Positions 40,431 to 55,314 of a stretch of 64,000 bases of DNA are shown in pieces. Below the pieces are notes generated by a model, which worked only from the letters and a program-made list of their open reading frames with translations, was not told the origin of the DNA and did not search any database. Each line of letters starts with the position of its first letter. Within the stretch, counting starts at the first letter, position 1. The position numbers were made by a program, and so were the translations under genes. Source of the stretch: Streptomyces sp. SS1-1 (GTDB lineage: Bacteria > Actinomycetota > Actinomycetes > Streptomycetales > Streptomycetaceae); contig NZ_WBXN01000004.1 of NCBI RefSeq assembly GCF_008973465.1, positions 1,116,001-1,180,000 on the forward strand, in the 5' to 3' direction.

Positions 40431-41642
40431 TCAGACGGCACCGTCCAGACGACGCGCCACGAGATCCCAGACGATGTCGGCGAGGGCTTCCTTCGGACCG
40501 TGCGGCACGGGCGTCTCGGTGCCGTCGGCGCCCAGGACGACCGCCTCGTTCTCCTCGGAGCCGAACGTCTTGCGCTCGCCCACCTCGTTGACCACGAGGA
40601 GGTCGCAGCCCTTGCGCTCCAGCTTGCGGCGGCCGTTGGCGAGGACGTCGTCCGTCTCGGCGGCGAAGCCGACGACGACCTGGCCCTCCCGGGGCCGGTC
40701 GCCCGCGATCTCGGCCAGGATGTCCGGGTTGCGCACCAGCACGATCGGTTCGGGCTCCTGGCCGTCCTTCTTCTTGATCTTCCCGGTGGCGTACGTGGCC
40801 GGGCGGAAGTCGGCGACGGCCGCGGCCATGACCACCGCGTCCGCGTCCGCCGCGGCCTTCACGACCGCCTCCCGCAGTTGCACGGCGGTGCCGACCCGCA
40901 CCACGTCGACACCGGCCGGGTCGGGCATCTGGGTGTTGGCGGCGACCAGGGTGACCCGGGCGCCGCGCGCGGCGGCGGTGCGGGCGAGGGCGTAGCCCTG
41001 CTTGCCGGAGGAGCGGTTGCCGAGGAAGCGGACGGGGTCGAGGGGCTCGCGGGTGCCGCCCGCGCTCACCACGACATGCCGGCCGGCGAGGTCGGGCTCG
41101 GTGACGCCCCGGGTCAGCACCCGGCGGCAGACCTCGAAGATCTCCCCGGGGTCGGGCAGCCGGCCCTTGCCGGTGTCGACGCCGGTGAGACGGCCGACGG
41201 CGGGCTCGATGACGACGGCTCCGCGCCGGCGCAGGGTCGCCACGTTCTCCTGGGTGGCCGGGTGTTCCCACATCTCGGTGTGCATGGCGGGGGCGAAGAC
41301 GACCGGACACCGGGCGGTGAGCAGGGTGTTGGTCAGCAGGTCGTCGGCGAGGCCGTGGGCGGCCTTGGCCAGCATGTCGGCCGTGGCGGGGGCGACGACG
41401 ACGAGGTCGGCGTGCTGGCCGATGCGGACGTGCGGCACCTCGTGGACGTCGTCCCAGACCTCCGTGGAGACCGGGTTGCCGGAGAGAGCGGACCAGGTGG
41501 CGGCGCCGACGAAGTGCAGGGCGGAGGCGGTCGGCACGACGCGTACGTCGTGGCCGGACTCGGTGAGTCTGCGCAGCAGCTCACAGGCCTTGTAGGCGGC
41601 GATGCCGCCGCTGACCCCCAGAACGACCTTCGGCTTGTCCAC
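40431..41642 (-). CDS. coaBC: Bifunctional PPC synthetase / PPC decarboxylase
   Basis: A 403-residue CoA-pathway enzyme (Dfp). The N-terminal CoaC flavodomain has VVLGVSGGIAAYKACEL, the catalytic His in ASALHFVGAATWSAL and FAPAMHTEMWEHPATQEN. The C-terminal CoaB domain has VSAGGTREPLDPVRFLGNRSSGKQGYALA, VMAAAVADFRP and FGSEENEAVVL. The usual PxMNxxMW motif has His in place of Asn. GTG 41642 has GGGGAG 7 bases upstream. It lies between rpoZ and metK. Confidence 0.96.
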   Translation of the reverse strand: MDKPKVVLGVSGGIAAYKACELLRRLTESGHDVRVVPTASALHFVGAATWSALSGNPVSTEVWDDVHEVPHVRIGQHADLVVVAPATADMLAKAAHGLADDLLTNTLLTARCPVVFAPAMHTEMWEHPATQENVATLRRRGAVVIEPAVGRLTGVDTGKGRLPDPGEIFEVCRRVLTRGVTEPDLAGRHVVVSAGGTREPLDPVRFLGNRSSGKQGYALARTAAARGARVTLVAANTQMPDPAGVDVVRVGTAVQLREAVVKAAADADAVVMAAAVADFRPATYATGKIKKKDGQEPEPIVLVRNPDILAEIAGDRPREGQVVVGFAAETDDVLANGRRKLERKGCDLLVVNEVGERKTFGSEENEAVVLGADGTETPVPHGPKEALADIVWDLVARRLDGAV

Positions 41643-41683
41643 CGTCTCTCCCCGCACTCGGCTGCGTACGACTCCACTACACA

Positions 41684-41718
41684 CCACAGGCCCGGCGGAC
41701 CTGCCGCCGGGCCTGTGG
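41684..41718 (-). terminator. Terminator after rpoZ
   Basis: A 15-bp perfect stem, CCACAGGCCCGGCGG (41684-41698) with CCGCCGGGCCTGTGG (41704-41718) and a 5-base loop, lies 29 bp beyond the rpoZ stop and just upstream of coaBC. It likely separates gmk-rpoZ from coaBC. Confidence 0.85.
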
Positions 41719-41747
41719 AAAAGTCAGCGTCAAGCTGAAGATCGTAC

Positions 41748-42020
41748 TTACTGCGCCGGGCCCTCGACGGCCTCGGACGTCAGCAGACCCGCGTTGATCT
41801 CCCGGAGGGCGATCGAGAGCGGCTTCTCGTGGACGTGCGTGTCGACGAGCGGACCGACGTACTCGAGGAGGCCCTCGCCGAGCTGCGAGTAGTACGCGTT
41901 GATCTGGCGGGCCCGCTTGGCCGCGTAGATCACGAGGCTGTACTTCGAGTCGGTGGCCTCGAGGAGCTCGTCGATCGGCGGGTTGATGATGCCCTCGGGC
42001 GCGGAGATGGAAGAGGACAC
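41748..42020 (-). CDS. rpoZ: RNA polymerase omega subunit
   Basis: A 90-residue protein, the normal length. It contains [41 protein letters not shown], the conserved omega core that latches the beta-prime subunit. The start is GTG 42020 with GGAAGG close upstream. It follows gmk by 50 bp, the common gmk-rpoZ pairing. Confidence 0.97.
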   Translation of the reverse strand: MSSSISAPEGIINPPIDELLEATDSKYSLVIYAAKRARQINAYYSQLGEGLLEYVGPLVDTHVHEKPLSIALREINAGLLTSEAVEGPAQ

Positions 42021-42070
42021 GCTCTACCTTCCGATGGATGGGAAAGATTCAGTCATGCGATCGGACACGA

Positions 42071-42664
42071 TCACACAACGTCCATCAAGGCTAGCAGCTC
42101 GCGCGCCACGTCCTCGACGGAGGTGTTGACCAAGGTCACATCGAACTCGGGCTCGGCCGCCAGCTCGATCTTCGCCGCTTCCAGCCGGCGCTCGATCACC
42201 TCGGGCGGCTCGGTGCCCCGCCCGGTGAGCCGGCGCACCAGCTCCTCCCAGGAGGGAGGGGCCAGGAACACCAGCTGGGCGTCGGGCATGGACTCGCGGA
42301 CCTGCCGCGCGCCCTGGAGGTCGATCTCCAGGAGCACCGGCTCGCCCGCGTCGAGCCGCTCCAGCACGGCCGCGCGCGGTGTGCCGTAGCGGTTGCCCGC
42401 GAACTCGGCCCACTCCAGCAGCTCGCCGTTGGCGATCAGCTTGTCCATCTCCTCGTCGGTGACGAAGAAGTAGTGGACTCCGTGCTGCTCGCCGGGGCGG
42501 GGCTTGCGCGTCGTCGCCGACACGGAGAGCCAGACCTCGGGGTGTTCTTTGCGCATATGAGCGACGACCGTGCTCTTGCCGACCCCGGAGGGGCCGGAGA
42601 GCACGGTCAGCCGCGGACGTGCGTCCGGGGGCTCGGGGGTCGTCCCCCGGGGTGTTACAGCCAT
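42071..42664 (-). CDS. gmk: Guanylate kinase
   Basis: A 197-residue enzyme converting GMP to GDP. It has [19 protein letters not shown] (Walker A), the GMP-binding [22 protein letters not shown] and [13 protein letters not shown], and the lid [12 protein letters not shown]. It precedes rpoZ in one unit and lies 60 bp downstream of mihF. It links to the ppGpp/GTP balance along with the GuaB1 enzyme in this window. Confidence 0.97.
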   Translation of the reverse strand: MAVTPRGTTPEPPDARPRLTVLSGPSGVGKSTVVAHMRKEHPEVWLSVSATTRKPRPGEQHGVHYFFVTDEEMDKLIANGELLEWAEFAGNRYGTPRAAVLERLDAGEPVLLEIDLQGARQVRESMPDAQLVFLAPPSWEELVRRLTGRGTEPPEVIERRLEAAKIELAAEPEFDVTLVNTSVEDVARELLALMDVV

Positions 42665-42724
42665 GCGGCGATTATTCCAGCAATCGCGGACCGCCCGGGA
42701 CCCGAGGTCCCGGGGAGCCGGGAC

Positions 42725-43048
42725 TCAGGAGCCGGTGCTGCCGAACTCACGCTCAAGGGAGGCGATCTGGTTGGAGCCGAGGCCCCGCACGCGGCGGCTC
42801 TCGGAGATGCCGAGTCGCTCCATGATCTGCTTGGCGCGGACCTTGCCCACGCCCGGCAGGGACTCGAGCAGTGCGGAGACCTTCATCTTGCCGATGACGT
42901 CGTTCTCCTGGCCCTGCTTGATGACCTCGTGAAGGGAGGCGCCGGAGTGCTTGAGTCGATTCTTGACCTCGGCCCGCTCCCGGCGAGCCGCGGCGGCCTT
43001 TTCGAGCGCGGCTGCGCGCTGTTCAGGGGTAAGGGGCGGAAGAGCCAC
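42725..43048 (-). CDS. mihF: Actinobacterial integration host factor (sIHF)
   Basis: A 107-residue nucleoid-associated protein. A long N-terminal helix (LPPLTPEQRAAALEKAAAARRERAEVKNRLKHSG) leads into a helix-two-turn-helix with a helix-hairpin-helix (LLESLPGVGKVRAKQIMERLGISESRRVRGLG). The length and sequence match the Streptomyces sIHF family, which binds DNA, influences topology, and affects sporulation and antibiotic production. The start is GTG 43048 with GAGGTG 8 bases upstream; a longer frame lacks similarity. Confidence 0.96.
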   Translation of the reverse strand: MALPPLTPEQRAAALEKAAAARRERAEVKNRLKHSGASLHEVIKQGQENDVIGKMKVSALLESLPGVGKVRAKQIMERLGISESRRVRGLGSNQIASLEREFGSTGS

Positions 43049-43157
43049 GCCTACGTCACCTCGGATGTCGAACTGTCGGATACGGACCGGTGAGGAACCT
43101 AGTCGCCCCACACCTGGGGAGCCACGAGCAACACGCTTGCCCACTGACTCTCGTCGG

Positions 43158-43186
43158 AGACTAGCGGGCAAGTCCGCAAGAGTCAG
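43158..43186 (-). promoter_or_regulatory. Probable mihF promoter
   Basis: Read leftward, CTGACT (43186-43181), 17 bases, TAGTCT (43163-43158) lies about 110 bases upstream of the mihF start. It resembles the HrdB-type consensus. Confidence 0.45.
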
Positions 43187-43275
43187 CGAGAACAGCGGAA
43201 AAGTCCTGGTCAGCCTCCGTCAGGCCGGACATTTAAGACATACTGCCCTGGATTTGAGGATGTATCCAGACTCAA

Positions 43276-43315
43276 GTCGGCCGCGGGCCCCTCACGGGAG
43301 GACCCCGCGGCCGAC
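43276..43315 (-). terminator. Terminator after pyrF
   Basis: A 12-bp perfect stem, GTCGGCCGCGGG (43276-43287) with CCCGCGGCCGAC (43304-43315), lies 20 bp beyond the pyrF stop. It closes the pyr operon. Confidence 0.85.
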
Positions 43316-43335
43316 CTGGACACCGTCACCTGCCC

Positions 43336-44171
43336 TCAGGCGCCCGCGACCGCCTCGCGGACCTCGTCGGCGAAGCGTGACGCGGCGTCACGCAGGGTCA
43401 CGACGTCGGGGCCGTGCCGCAGCACCCCCCGGCTGACGTTCGGGACGACGTCGCGCACCGCCGCGCCGAACACCCTGGGGAGATCCGCGGGCGTGGCCCC
43501 CTGGGCGCCGATGCCGGGGGCGAGCAGCGGGCCGTTGATGGCGAGGTCGTAGGACGACAGGTCACCGAGCGTGGCGCCGACGACCGCCCCGAAGGAGCCC
43601 AGCGGCTCCTCCCCCGCGTTCTCGGCGGCGAGGTGGGCGAGCATCGTCGCGGCGACGTCCCGGCCGTCCGCGCGGACCGCGTGCTGGACCTCGCCGCCCT
43701 CCGGGTTGGAGGTGAGGGCGAGCACGAACAGACCGGTGCCGCTCTCCCGCGCCAGCGCCACCGCCGGGGACAGCGACCCGTAGCCGAGGTACGGCGAGAC
43801 CGTCAGCGCGTCGGAGAACAGCGGCGAGTCCTTGCGCAGGAAGGTCTCCGCGTACGCGGCCATCGTGGAGCCGATGTCGCCGCGCTTGGCGTCCATGACG
43901 ACGAGCGCGCCGGCCGCGCGCGCCTCCTCCACCGACTTCTCCAGCACGGCGACCCCGCGGGAGCCGAAGCGCTCGAAGAACGCGCTCTGCGGCTTGAGCA
44001 CGGCGACCCGGTCGGCCGTCGCCTCGACGACCGTACGGCTGAACCGCTCCAGGCCGGCCACGTCGTCGTTCAGGCCCCACTCGGCGAGCAGGGAGGCGTG
44101 CGGGTCGATGCCCACACACAGGGGGCCGCGCTCGTCCATCGCACGGCGCAGTCGACTGCCGAAGGGCTCGG

Positions 44172-44175
<4 letters not shown>
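43336..44175 (-). CDS. pyrF: Orotidine-5'-phosphate decarboxylase
   Basis: A 279-residue enzyme for the last step to UMP. It is the long (type 2) form, with [16 protein letters not shown], the catalytic [21 protein letters not shown] and [18 protein letters not shown]. Its start overlaps the pyrD stop by 4 bp. It is the last gene of the operon and is followed by a strong terminator. Confidence 0.97.
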
Positions 44176-45278
<1,103 letters not shown>

Positions 45279-45292
45279 GATTCCCTCATGAA

Positions 45293-45322
45293 GAGGGGGA
45301 CACCGTTTCCGGTGTCCCCCTC
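45293..45322 (-). terminator. Strong hairpin between carB and pyrD
   Basis: A 13-bp perfect stem, GAGGGGGACACCG (45293-45305) with CGGTGTCCCCCTC (45310-45322) and the loop TTTC, fills most of the 52-bp gap between carB and pyrD. It looks like an intrinsic terminator inside the pyr operon and may reduce pyrD-pyrF expression or protect the carB message end. Confidence 0.75.
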
Positions 45323-45330
45323 GTCGGCTG

Positions 45331-48631
<3,301 letters not shown>

Positions 48632-48639
<8 letters not shown>

Positions 48640-49774
48640 GCTGGCCCTCCATCAGGGAAACGAAGCGGTCGAACAGATAGGCGGCGTCGTGCGGGCCGGC
48701 GGCCGCTTCGGGGTGGTACTGGACGCTGAAGGCCGGGCGGTCCAGGAGCTGCAGGCCCTCCACCACGTTGTCGTTCAGGCAGACGTGGGAGACCTCGGCA
48801 CGGCCGTAGGGGGTGTCGGACGCCTGGTCGAGCGGGGCGTCGACGGCGAAGCCGTGGTTGTGCGCGGTGACCTCGACCTTGCCGGTGGTGCGGTCCTGCA
48901 CGGGCTGGTTGATGCCGCGGTGGCCGTACTTCAGCTTGTAGGTGCCGAAGCCGAGGGCGCGGCCGAGGATCTGGTTGCCGAAGCAGATCCCGAACAGCGG
49001 GGTGGAGCGCTCCAGGACGCCCCGCATCACGGAGACGGCGTGGTCGGCGGTGGCCGGGTCGCCGGGTCCGTTGGAGAAGAAGACTCCGTCGGGGTTCACC
49101 GCGTACACGTCGTCGACGGTGGCGGTGGCGGGCAGGACGTGCACCTCGATGCCGCGCTCGGCCATCCGGTGCGGGGTCATGCCCTTGATGCCGAGGTCGA
49201 CGGCGGCGACGGTGAACTTCTTCTCACCGATCGCGGGGACGACGTACGCCTCCTTGGTGGCGACCTCGGCGGCGAGGTCGGCGCCCTCCATCTCGGGGGC
49301 CTGGCGGACCTCGGCGAGCATGGTGCCCTCGTCGGGCAGGGCGTTGCCGGAGAAGATGCCGACGCGCATGGCGCCGCGCTCGCGCAGATGGCGGGTGAGG
49401 GCGCGCGTGTCGATGCCGGAGATGCCGACGACGCCCTGGGCGCGCAGCTCGTCGTCCAGGGAGCGGCGGGAGCGCCAGTTGGACGGGGTGCGGGCGGGGT
49501 CGCGGACGACGTATCCGGCGACCCAGATCCGCCTGCTCTCGGGGTCCTCGTCGTTCACGCCGGTGTTGCCGACGTGCGGGGCGGTCATCACGACCACCTG
49601 GCGGTGGTACGACGGGTCGGTCAGGGTCTCCTGGTAGCCGGTCATGCCGGTGGAGAACACGGCCTCGCCGAAGGTCACCCCCACGGCCCCGTAGGCACGG
49701 CCGCGGAAGGTCCGGCCGTCCTCCAGGACGAGTACCGCGGGAACCTTGTCGGCTCCCCTTGTGGAGGTGGTCAT
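48632..49774 (-). CDS. carA: Carbamoyl-phosphate synthase, small (glutaminase) subunit
   Basis: A 380-residue subunit. The N-terminal domain has [41 protein letters not shown]. The class I glutamine amidotransferase domain has [19 protein letters not shown] with the nucleophilic Cys, and [13 protein letters not shown] with the catalytic His and Glu. ATG 49774 overlaps the stop of the preceding membrane-protein gene (ATGA), and its own stop overlaps carB. Confidence 0.98.
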
Positions 49775-50352
49775 CGTTCGGCGCCTTCCGTGCTGGTGTC
49801 GTTGGTCATGGAGTTGAGGGCCTCGACCCACGCGGTGTGTTCCGCCGCGTGGTCCGAGCGGAACCCGGAGTCGATCAGCCGGTCGCCGTGCGCCCAGGTC
49901 ACCACGAGCAGGCCGCCCTCGGTGAGGACCTTGCCGGCGATGCCCTTGTCGAGCCGGGCGCCGCGCAGCCGGTCCGCGGGGACGAAGAAGTCGGCCGCGC
50001 CGGGGCGTACGACGTCGAGTCCCGCGTCCGTCAGCGTGAGCTCGGCCCGGCTGCGGGTGCCCAGGCCGTGCGCCACGATGCGGTCGAGCCACTGACCGGC
50101 GGTGGTGGAGCCGTGGTAGCGGCCGCTCATGCTCAGTCTCGCCGGGCCCGGGTCGTCCGGCGCGCTGGGCAGCGCGGGCAGGTCGCTCTGGAGCGTGCCG
50201 CGCCATTTCCAGCCCTCGCGCATCAGCCAGTAGACGAGCGCCACGAAGAGGGCGAGTCCGACGACCCAGCCGACGCGGGCGGCCCAGTCGGTGACCTCGG
50301 CCGACTTCTGGTCCGCCGCGAGTCCGGCCGCGAGGAGTGTTGCAGGTGTCAC
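49771..50352 (-). CDS. Membrane protein with PH-like domain, embedded in the pyr operon
   Basis: A 193-residue protein with one strong membrane helix ([22 protein letters not shown], residues about 27-49) and a cytoplasmic domain resembling a bacterial PH-like fold ([58 protein letters not shown]). Both ends overlap neighbours by 4 bp (GTG on the pyrC stop, its TGA on carA ATG), so it is translated with the pathway enzymes. Its role is unknown; tethering pathway enzymes to the membrane is only a hypothesis. Confidence 0.85.
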   Translation of the reverse strand: MTPATLLAAGLAADQKSAEVTDWAARVGWVVGLALFVALVYWLMREGWKWRGTLQSDLPALPSAPDDPGPARLSMSGRYHGSTTAGQWLDRIVAHGLGTRSRAELTLTDAGLDVVRPGAADFFVPADRLRGARLDKGIAGKVLTEGGLLVVTWAHGDRLIDSGFRSDHAAEHTAWVEALNSMTNDTSTEGAER

Positions 50353-51635
50353 GTGAGCTTCCCGTCGACGAGCGTGGCCTTGCCCCGGAGCCAGGTGTGG
50401 GTGACACGGCCCGGCAGCTCACGCCCCTCGTACGGGGTGTTCCGGCTGCGCGAGGCGAAGCCCGCGGGGTCCACGGACCCACGGTATGCCGTGTCGACGA
50501 GCGTGAGGTTGGCGGGCTCACCAGCCGAGACGGGCCGGCCGTGGCCCTTGGCCCGCCCGATCTCGGCGGGCTTGACGGACATGCGCTCGGCGACCCCGGC
50601 CCAGGTGAGGAGCCCGGTGTCCACCATGGTCTCCTGCACCACTGACAACGCGGTCTCCAGGCCGACCATCCCCATGGCGGCGGCGGCCCACTCGCAGTCC
50701 TTGTCCTCGTGCGGGTGCGGGGCGTGGTCGGTGGCGACGATGTCGATCGTGCCGTCGGCGAGCGCCTCGCGCAGGGCGAGCACGTCGCGCTCGGTGCGCA
50801 GCGGCGGGTTCACCTTGTAGACCGGGTTGTAGGTGCGCACCAGCTCGTCGGTGAGGAGCAGGTGGTGCGGGGTGACCTCGGCGGTGACGTCGATACCGCG
50901 GGACTTGGCCCAGCGGACGATCTCGACGGACCCGGCGGTCGACAGGTGGCAGATGTGGACGCGGGAGCCGACGTGCTCGGCGAGCAGGACGTCCCGGGCG
51001 ATGATCGACTCCTCGGCCACCGCCGGCCAGCCGCCGAGGCCGAGCTCGGCGGAGACGACGCCCTCGTTCATCTGGGCGCCCTCGGTGAGCCGGGGCTCCT
51101 GCGCGTGCTGGGCGACGACGCCGCCGAAGGCCTTCACGTACTCCAGGGCGCGGCGCATGATCACGGCGTCGTCGACGCACTTGCCGTCGTCGGAGAAGAC
51201 GGTGACGCCGGCGGCGGACTCGTGCATGGCGCCGAGCTCGGCGAGCTTGCGGCCCTCCAGGCCGACGGTGACGGCGCCGATGGGCTGTACGTCGCAGTAG
51301 CCGTGCTCCTGGCCGAGCCGGTAGACCTGCTCGACCACGCCGGCGGTGTCGGCGACGGGGAAGGTGTTGGCCATGGCGAAGACGGCCGTGTAGCCGCCGG
51401 AGGCCGCCGCGCGGGTACCGGTGAGGACGGTCTCGGAGTCCTCGCGGCCGGGCTCGCGCAGGTGGGTGTGCAGGTCGACCAGTCCCGGCAGGAGGACCTT
51501 GCCGGCGGCCTCGACGACCTCGGCGCCCTCGGCGCTCAGCCCGGTGCCGACCTCGGCGATGATCCCGCCGTCGATCAGCACGTCCTGCGGTTCGCCGCCG
51601 AGCACCTTCGCACCACGGATCAGGGTCTTGCTCAT
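50349..51635 (-). CDS. pyrC: Dihydroorotase
   Basis: A 428-residue class I dihydroorotase of the amidohydrolase fold. It has [22 protein letters not shown] (metal-binding His-x-His), [55 protein letters not shown] and the base [13 protein letters not shown] 51635 is preferred because GAGGAG lies 11 bases upstream; a GTG at 51644 overlapping the pyrB stop is too close to the same site. Confidence 0.97.
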   Translation of the reverse strand: MSKTLIRGAKVLGGEPQDVLIDGGIIAEVGTGLSAEGAEVVEAAGKVLLPGLVDLHTHLREPGREDSETVLTGTRAAASGGYTAVFAMANTFPVADTAGVVEQVYRLGQEHGYCDVQPIGAVTVGLEGRKLAELGAMHESAAGVTVFSDDGKCVDDAVIMRRALEYVKAFGGVVAQHAQEPRLTEGAQMNEGVVSAELGLGGWPAVAEESIIARDVLLAEHVGSRVHICHLSTAGSVEIVRWAKSRGIDVTAEVTPHHLLLTDELVRTYNPVYKVNPPLRTERDVLALREALADGTIDIVATDHAPHPHEDKDCEWAAAAMGMVGLETALSVVQETMVDTGLLTWAGVAERMSVKPAEIGRAKGHGRPVSAGEPANLTLVDTAYRGSVDPAGFASRSRNTPYEGRELPGRVTHTWLRGKATLVDGKLT

Positions 51636-51640
51636 CGTCT

Positions 51641-52618
51641 TCACTTCTCCTCGGTACGCGTGTGGGTGACGGCGGGCTCGTTGCCGCCGAGCAGCAGGTA
51701 GAGGACGGCCATGCGGATGGAGACTCCGTTTGCGACCTGCTCGACGACGGTGCAGCGGTCGGAGTCGGCGACCTCGGCGGTGATCTCCATGCCGCGGACC
51801 ATCGGGCCGGGGTGCATCACGATGGCGTGCTCCGGCATCCGGGCCATGCGGTCGCCGTCGAGGCCGTAGCGCCGCGAGTACTCGCGCTCGGTCGGGAAGA
51901 AGGCGGCGTTCATGCGCTCACGCTGGACGCGCAGCATCATCACGGCGTCGGACTTCGGGAGCACGGCGTCGAGGTCGTACGACACCTCGCAGGGCCAGGT
52001 CTCGACGCCGACCGGCACCAGGGTGGGCGGGGCGACCAGGGTGACCTCGGCGCCGAGCGTGTGCAGCAGGTCGACGTTGGAGCGGGCGACCCGGCTGTGC
52101 AGGACGTCGCCGACGATGGTGATGCGCCGCCCGTCGAGGTCGCGGCCGAGCCCGGCGTCCCGGCCGACGAGCCGGCGCCGCATCGTGAAGGCGTCCAGCA
52201 GGGCCTGGGTGGGGTGCTGGTGGGTTCCGTCGCCGGCGTTGATGACGTGGGCGTCGATCCAGCCGGAGGTGGCCAGGCGGTACGGCGCGCCGGAGGCCCC
52301 GTGCCGGATGACGACGGCGTCCACGCCCATGGCCTCCAGGGTCTGGGCGGTGTCCTTGAGGGACTCGCCCTTGGACACGCTGGAGCCCTTGGCGCTGAAG
52401 TTGATGACGTCCGCGGACAGGCGCTTCTCCGCGGCCTCGAAGGAGATACGCGTGCGCGTGGAGTCCTCGAAGAAGAGGTTGACGACGGTGCGGCCGCGCA
52501 GGGTCGGCAGCTTCTTGATCGGCCGGTCGGCGACCCGGGCCATCTCCTCGGCGGTGTCGAGGATCAGGACGGCGTCGTCGCGGGTGAGGTCGGCGGCCGA
52601 GATGAGATGACGCTGCAT
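51641..52618 (-). CDS. pyrB: Aspartate carbamoyltransferase, catalytic subunit
   Basis: A 325-residue enzyme. Carbamoyl-phosphate motifs are [22 protein letters not shown] and [13 protein letters not shown], and the aspartate side includes [24 protein letters not shown] and [10 protein letters not shown]. No pyrI regulatory subunit is nearby, as usual when pyrR is present and the enzyme pairs with PyrC. The 99-bp gap to pyrR holds a small GTGCGC/GCGCAC hairpin (52665-52680). Confidence 0.97.
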   Translation of the reverse strand: MQRHLISAADLTRDDAVLILDTAEEMARVADRPIKKLPTLRGRTVVNLFFEDSTRTRISFEAAEKRLSADVINFSAKGSSVSKGESLKDTAQTLEAMGVDAVVIRHGASGAPYRLATSGWIDAHVINAGDGTHQHPTQALLDAFTMRRRLVGRDAGLGRDLDGRRITIVGDVLHSRVARSNVDLLHTLGAEVTLVAPPTLVPVGVETWPCEVSYDLDAVLPKSDAVMMLRVQRERMNAAFFPTEREYSRRYGLDGDRMARMPEHAIVMHPGPMVRGMEITAEVADSDRCTVVEQVANGVSIRMAVLYLLLGGNEPAVTHTRTEEK

Positions 52619-52717
52619 CTGTCAGGCTCCGTAAGGCAGTTCATGAAGGATTTCGGGCAGACGGGTGCGCCTGGGCGCACTGAGCGGGCGTACGGCGGCG
52701 CCGCACGCCGTCCGGCG

Positions 52718-53326
<609 letters not shown>

Positions 53327-53444
53327 CCTTAAAGGACGTCTGGTTTGCGCCATCCACCGTAGCAGGCCGCGAGTACACCCCCTGTCACCCCCCTGGCCCA
53401 ATCGGCCACGGCGGAAGCGGAAGCGTCGGTGTGGACCATTCGGC

Positions 53445-53487
53445 TTGACGCACGAGAGTAACGCTGCGTAACCTCACAGTGAGTTAC
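53445..53487 (+). promoter_or_regulatory. bldD promoter with overlapping BldD operator
   Basis: TTGACG (53445-53450), 18 bases, TAACCT (53469-53474) forms a promoter about 70 bases before bldD. The imperfect palindrome GTAACCTCAC-AGTGAGTTAC (53468-53487) covers the -10 element and fits the BldD consensus with GTNAN half sites. Autorepression is established for bldD in S. coelicolor. Confidence 0.75.
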
Positions 53488-53543
53488 CAACCGCGCGGCA
53501 TGGAAGCCAAGCCAGTCGCGTCGACCCAGTGCCGGGGAGCCAT

Positions 53544-54047
53544 ATGTCCAGCGAATACGCCAAACAGCTCGGGGCCAAGCTCCGGGCCATCCGCACCCAG
53601 CAGGGCCTTTCCCTCCACGGTGTCGAGGAGAAGTCCCAGGGACGCTGGAAGGCCGTCGTGGTCGGTTCGTACGAGCGCGGCGACCGCGCCGTGACCGTGC
53701 AGCGGCTCGCAGAGCTGGCGGATTTCTACGGCGTGCCGGTGCAGGAACTGCTGCCGGGGACGACCCCGGGCGGGGCCGCCGAGCCGCCGCCGAAGCTGGT
53801 CCTGGACCTGGAGCGGCTGGCCCACGTGCCGGCCGAGAAGGCGGGTCCGCTCCAGCGGTACGCGGCGACGATCCAGTCGCAGCGCGGTGACTACAACGGC
53901 AAGGTGCTGTCGATCCGCCAGGACGACCTGCGCACACTCGCCGTCATCTACGACCAGTCCCCCTCGGTGCTCACCGAGCAGCTGATCAGCTGGGGTGTCC
54001 TCGACGCGGACGCGCGCCGCGCGGTCTCCCACGCCGAGGAGAGCTGA
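53544..54047 (+). CDS. bldD: Developmental master regulator BldD
   Basis: A 167-residue protein, nearly identical to the S. coelicolor form as remembered. The N-terminal XRE-type HTH is AKQLGAKLRAIRTQQGLSLHGVEEKSQGRWKAVVVGSYERGDR. The C-terminal domain carries the c-di-GMP signature RGD-x8-RQDD (RGDYNGKVLSIRQDD). c-di-GMP brings two dimers together to repress sporulation genes during vegetative growth. ATG 53544 has GGGGAG upstream. It is monocistronic, divergent from pyrR and ending in a large hairpin. Confidence 0.98.
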   Translation: MSSEYAKQLGAKLRAIRTQQGLSLHGVEEKSQGRWKAVVVGSYERGDRAVTVQRLAELADFYGVPVQELLPGTTPGGAAEPPPKLVLDLERLAHVPAEKAGPLQRYAATIQSQRGDYNGKVLSIRQDDLRTLAVIYDQSPSVLTEQLISWGVLDADARRAVSHAEES

Positions 54048-54074
54048 GCACGTCCCCGGGTTGGGTCCTCTCAG

Positions 54075-54135
54075 CAGAAACGTGCCGCCGGGGTGGCCGG
54101 AACCGAACGGTTCCGGGCGCCCCGGCGGCTTTCTG
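54075..54135 (+). terminator. Long terminator hairpin after bldD
   Basis: A nested hairpin has CAGAAA/TTTCTG outside (54075-54080, 54130-54135), GCCGCCGGGG/CCCCGGCGGC in the middle (54084-54093, 54120-54129) and CCGGAACC/GGTTCCGG inside. Confidence 0.8.
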
Positions 54136-54198
54136 CGGCCCTGGAGGGCCGTCCGAGCAGCCCGGGGACCCCTAGGAGCCCCCGAGTGTCCGGGACAT

Positions 54199-54238
54199 GC
54201 CGAAGGGCCCGCAGCGTGCGTGCTGCGGGCCCTTCGGC
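54199..54238 (-). terminator. Terminator after nusB
   Basis: A 16-bp perfect stem, GCCGAAGGGCCCGCAG (54199-54214) with CTGCGGGCCCTTCGGC (54223-54238), lies 22 bp beyond the nusB stop. Confidence 0.85.
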
Positions 54239-54259
54239 GTGTTCGCCTGATGCGGGAGC

Positions 54260-54694
54260 CTACGCGTCCTCGCGGCGCAGCGAGGGCTTCAGATCCTTGA
54301 ACCGGCCGAGCAGGCCGTTCACGAACGACGGCGACTCGTCCGTGGAGAACTCCTTCGCCAGCTGGACCATCTCATCCAGCACGACCGCGTCCGGCGTCTC
54401 GTCGACCCAGATCAGTTCGTACGCGCCGAGGCGCAGGATGTTCCGGTCCACCACCGGCATACGGTCGAGCGTCCAGCCGACCGAGTACTGCGCGATCAGC
54501 TCGTCGATCCGCCGGGCGCGCTCCGCGTACCCCTCGACCAGCTGCATCGTGTACTCGCTGACCGGCGGCTGCCGGGTGTCCTCCCGGGAGAGCCGGACCC
54601 AGTCCGCGAGGACGGTGAGGACGCCGACGCCGCGCTGGTCGCCCTCGAAGAGGATCTGGAAGGCGCGCTTACGGGCCGTGTTGCGGGCAGCCAC
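54260..54694 (-). CDS. nusB: Transcription antitermination factor NusB
   Basis: A 144-residue all-helical RNA-binding protein. It begins RNTARKRAFQILFEGDQRGVG and has the conserved WTLDRMPVVDRNILRLGAYELIWVDETPDAVVLDEMVQLAKEFSTDESPSFVNGLLGR. It acts with NusE in rRNA antitermination. It is 2 bp after efp, so the two are co-transcribed. Confidence 0.97.
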   Translation of the reverse strand: MAARNTARKRAFQILFEGDQRGVGVLTVLADWVRLSREDTRQPPVSEYTMQLVEGYAERARRIDELIAQYSVGWTLDRMPVVDRNILRLGAYELIWVDETPDAVVLDEMVQLAKEFSTDESPSFVNGLLGRFKDLKPSLRREDA

Positions 54695-54696
54695 GG

Positions 54697-55263
54697 TTAG
54701 CTGTTCACCCGGCCGAGGTAGTCGCTCGTGCGGGTGTCGACCTTGATCTTCTCACCGGTGGTGATGAAGAGCGGGACCTGGATCTGGTGGCCGGTCTCCA
54801 GGGTGGCGGGCTTGGTGCCACCGGTGGAGCGGTCGCCCTGGACACCCGGCTCGGTCTCCTGGATGACGAGCTCGACGGCGGCCGGCAGCTCGACGAAGAG
54901 CACCTCGCCCTCGTGCTGCGCGACGGTGGCGGTGAAGCCCTCGATCAGGAAGTTGGCGGCGTCGCCGACGGCCTTGCGGTCGACCATGAGCTGGTCGTAG
55001 GTCTCCATGTCCATGAAGACGAAGTAGTCGCCGTCCATGTAGGAGAACTGCATGTCGCGCTTGTCGACGGTGGCCGTCTCGACCTTCACGCCGGCGTTGA
55101 AGGTCTTGTCGACGACCTTCCCGGACAGCACGTTCTTGAGCTTGGTGCGCACGAAGGCCGGGCCCTTGCCGGGCTTGACGTGCTGGAACTCGACGACGGA
55201 CCAGAGCTGGCCGCCTTCGAGCTTGAGCACCATGCCGTTCTTGAGGTCGTTCGTGGAAGCCAC
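54697..55263 (-). CDS. efp: Elongation factor P
   Basis: A 188-residue tRNA-shaped protein that relieves ribosome stalling at proline runs. It begins [20 protein letters not shown] and carries the loop [19 protein letters not shown], where the tip Lys lies, then the two OB domains ending [19 protein letters not shown]. No modification enzyme genes are adjacent. It is co-transcribed with nusB and 51 bp downstream of the M24 peptidase. Confidence 0.97.
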   Translation of the reverse strand: MASTNDLKNGMVLKLEGGQLWSVVEFQHVKPGKGPAFVRTKLKNVLSGKVVDKTFNAGVKVETATVDKRDMQFSYMDGDYFVFMDMETYDQLMVDRKAVGDAANFLIEGFTATVAQHEGEVLFVELPAAVELVIQETEPGVQGDRSTGGTKPATLETGHQIQVPLFITTGEKIKVDTRTSDYLGRVNS

Positions 55264-55314
55264 GGTTGCGGAATCTCCTGGACTGACGTGGACGACCCCG
55301 GCGCACGCACCTGC

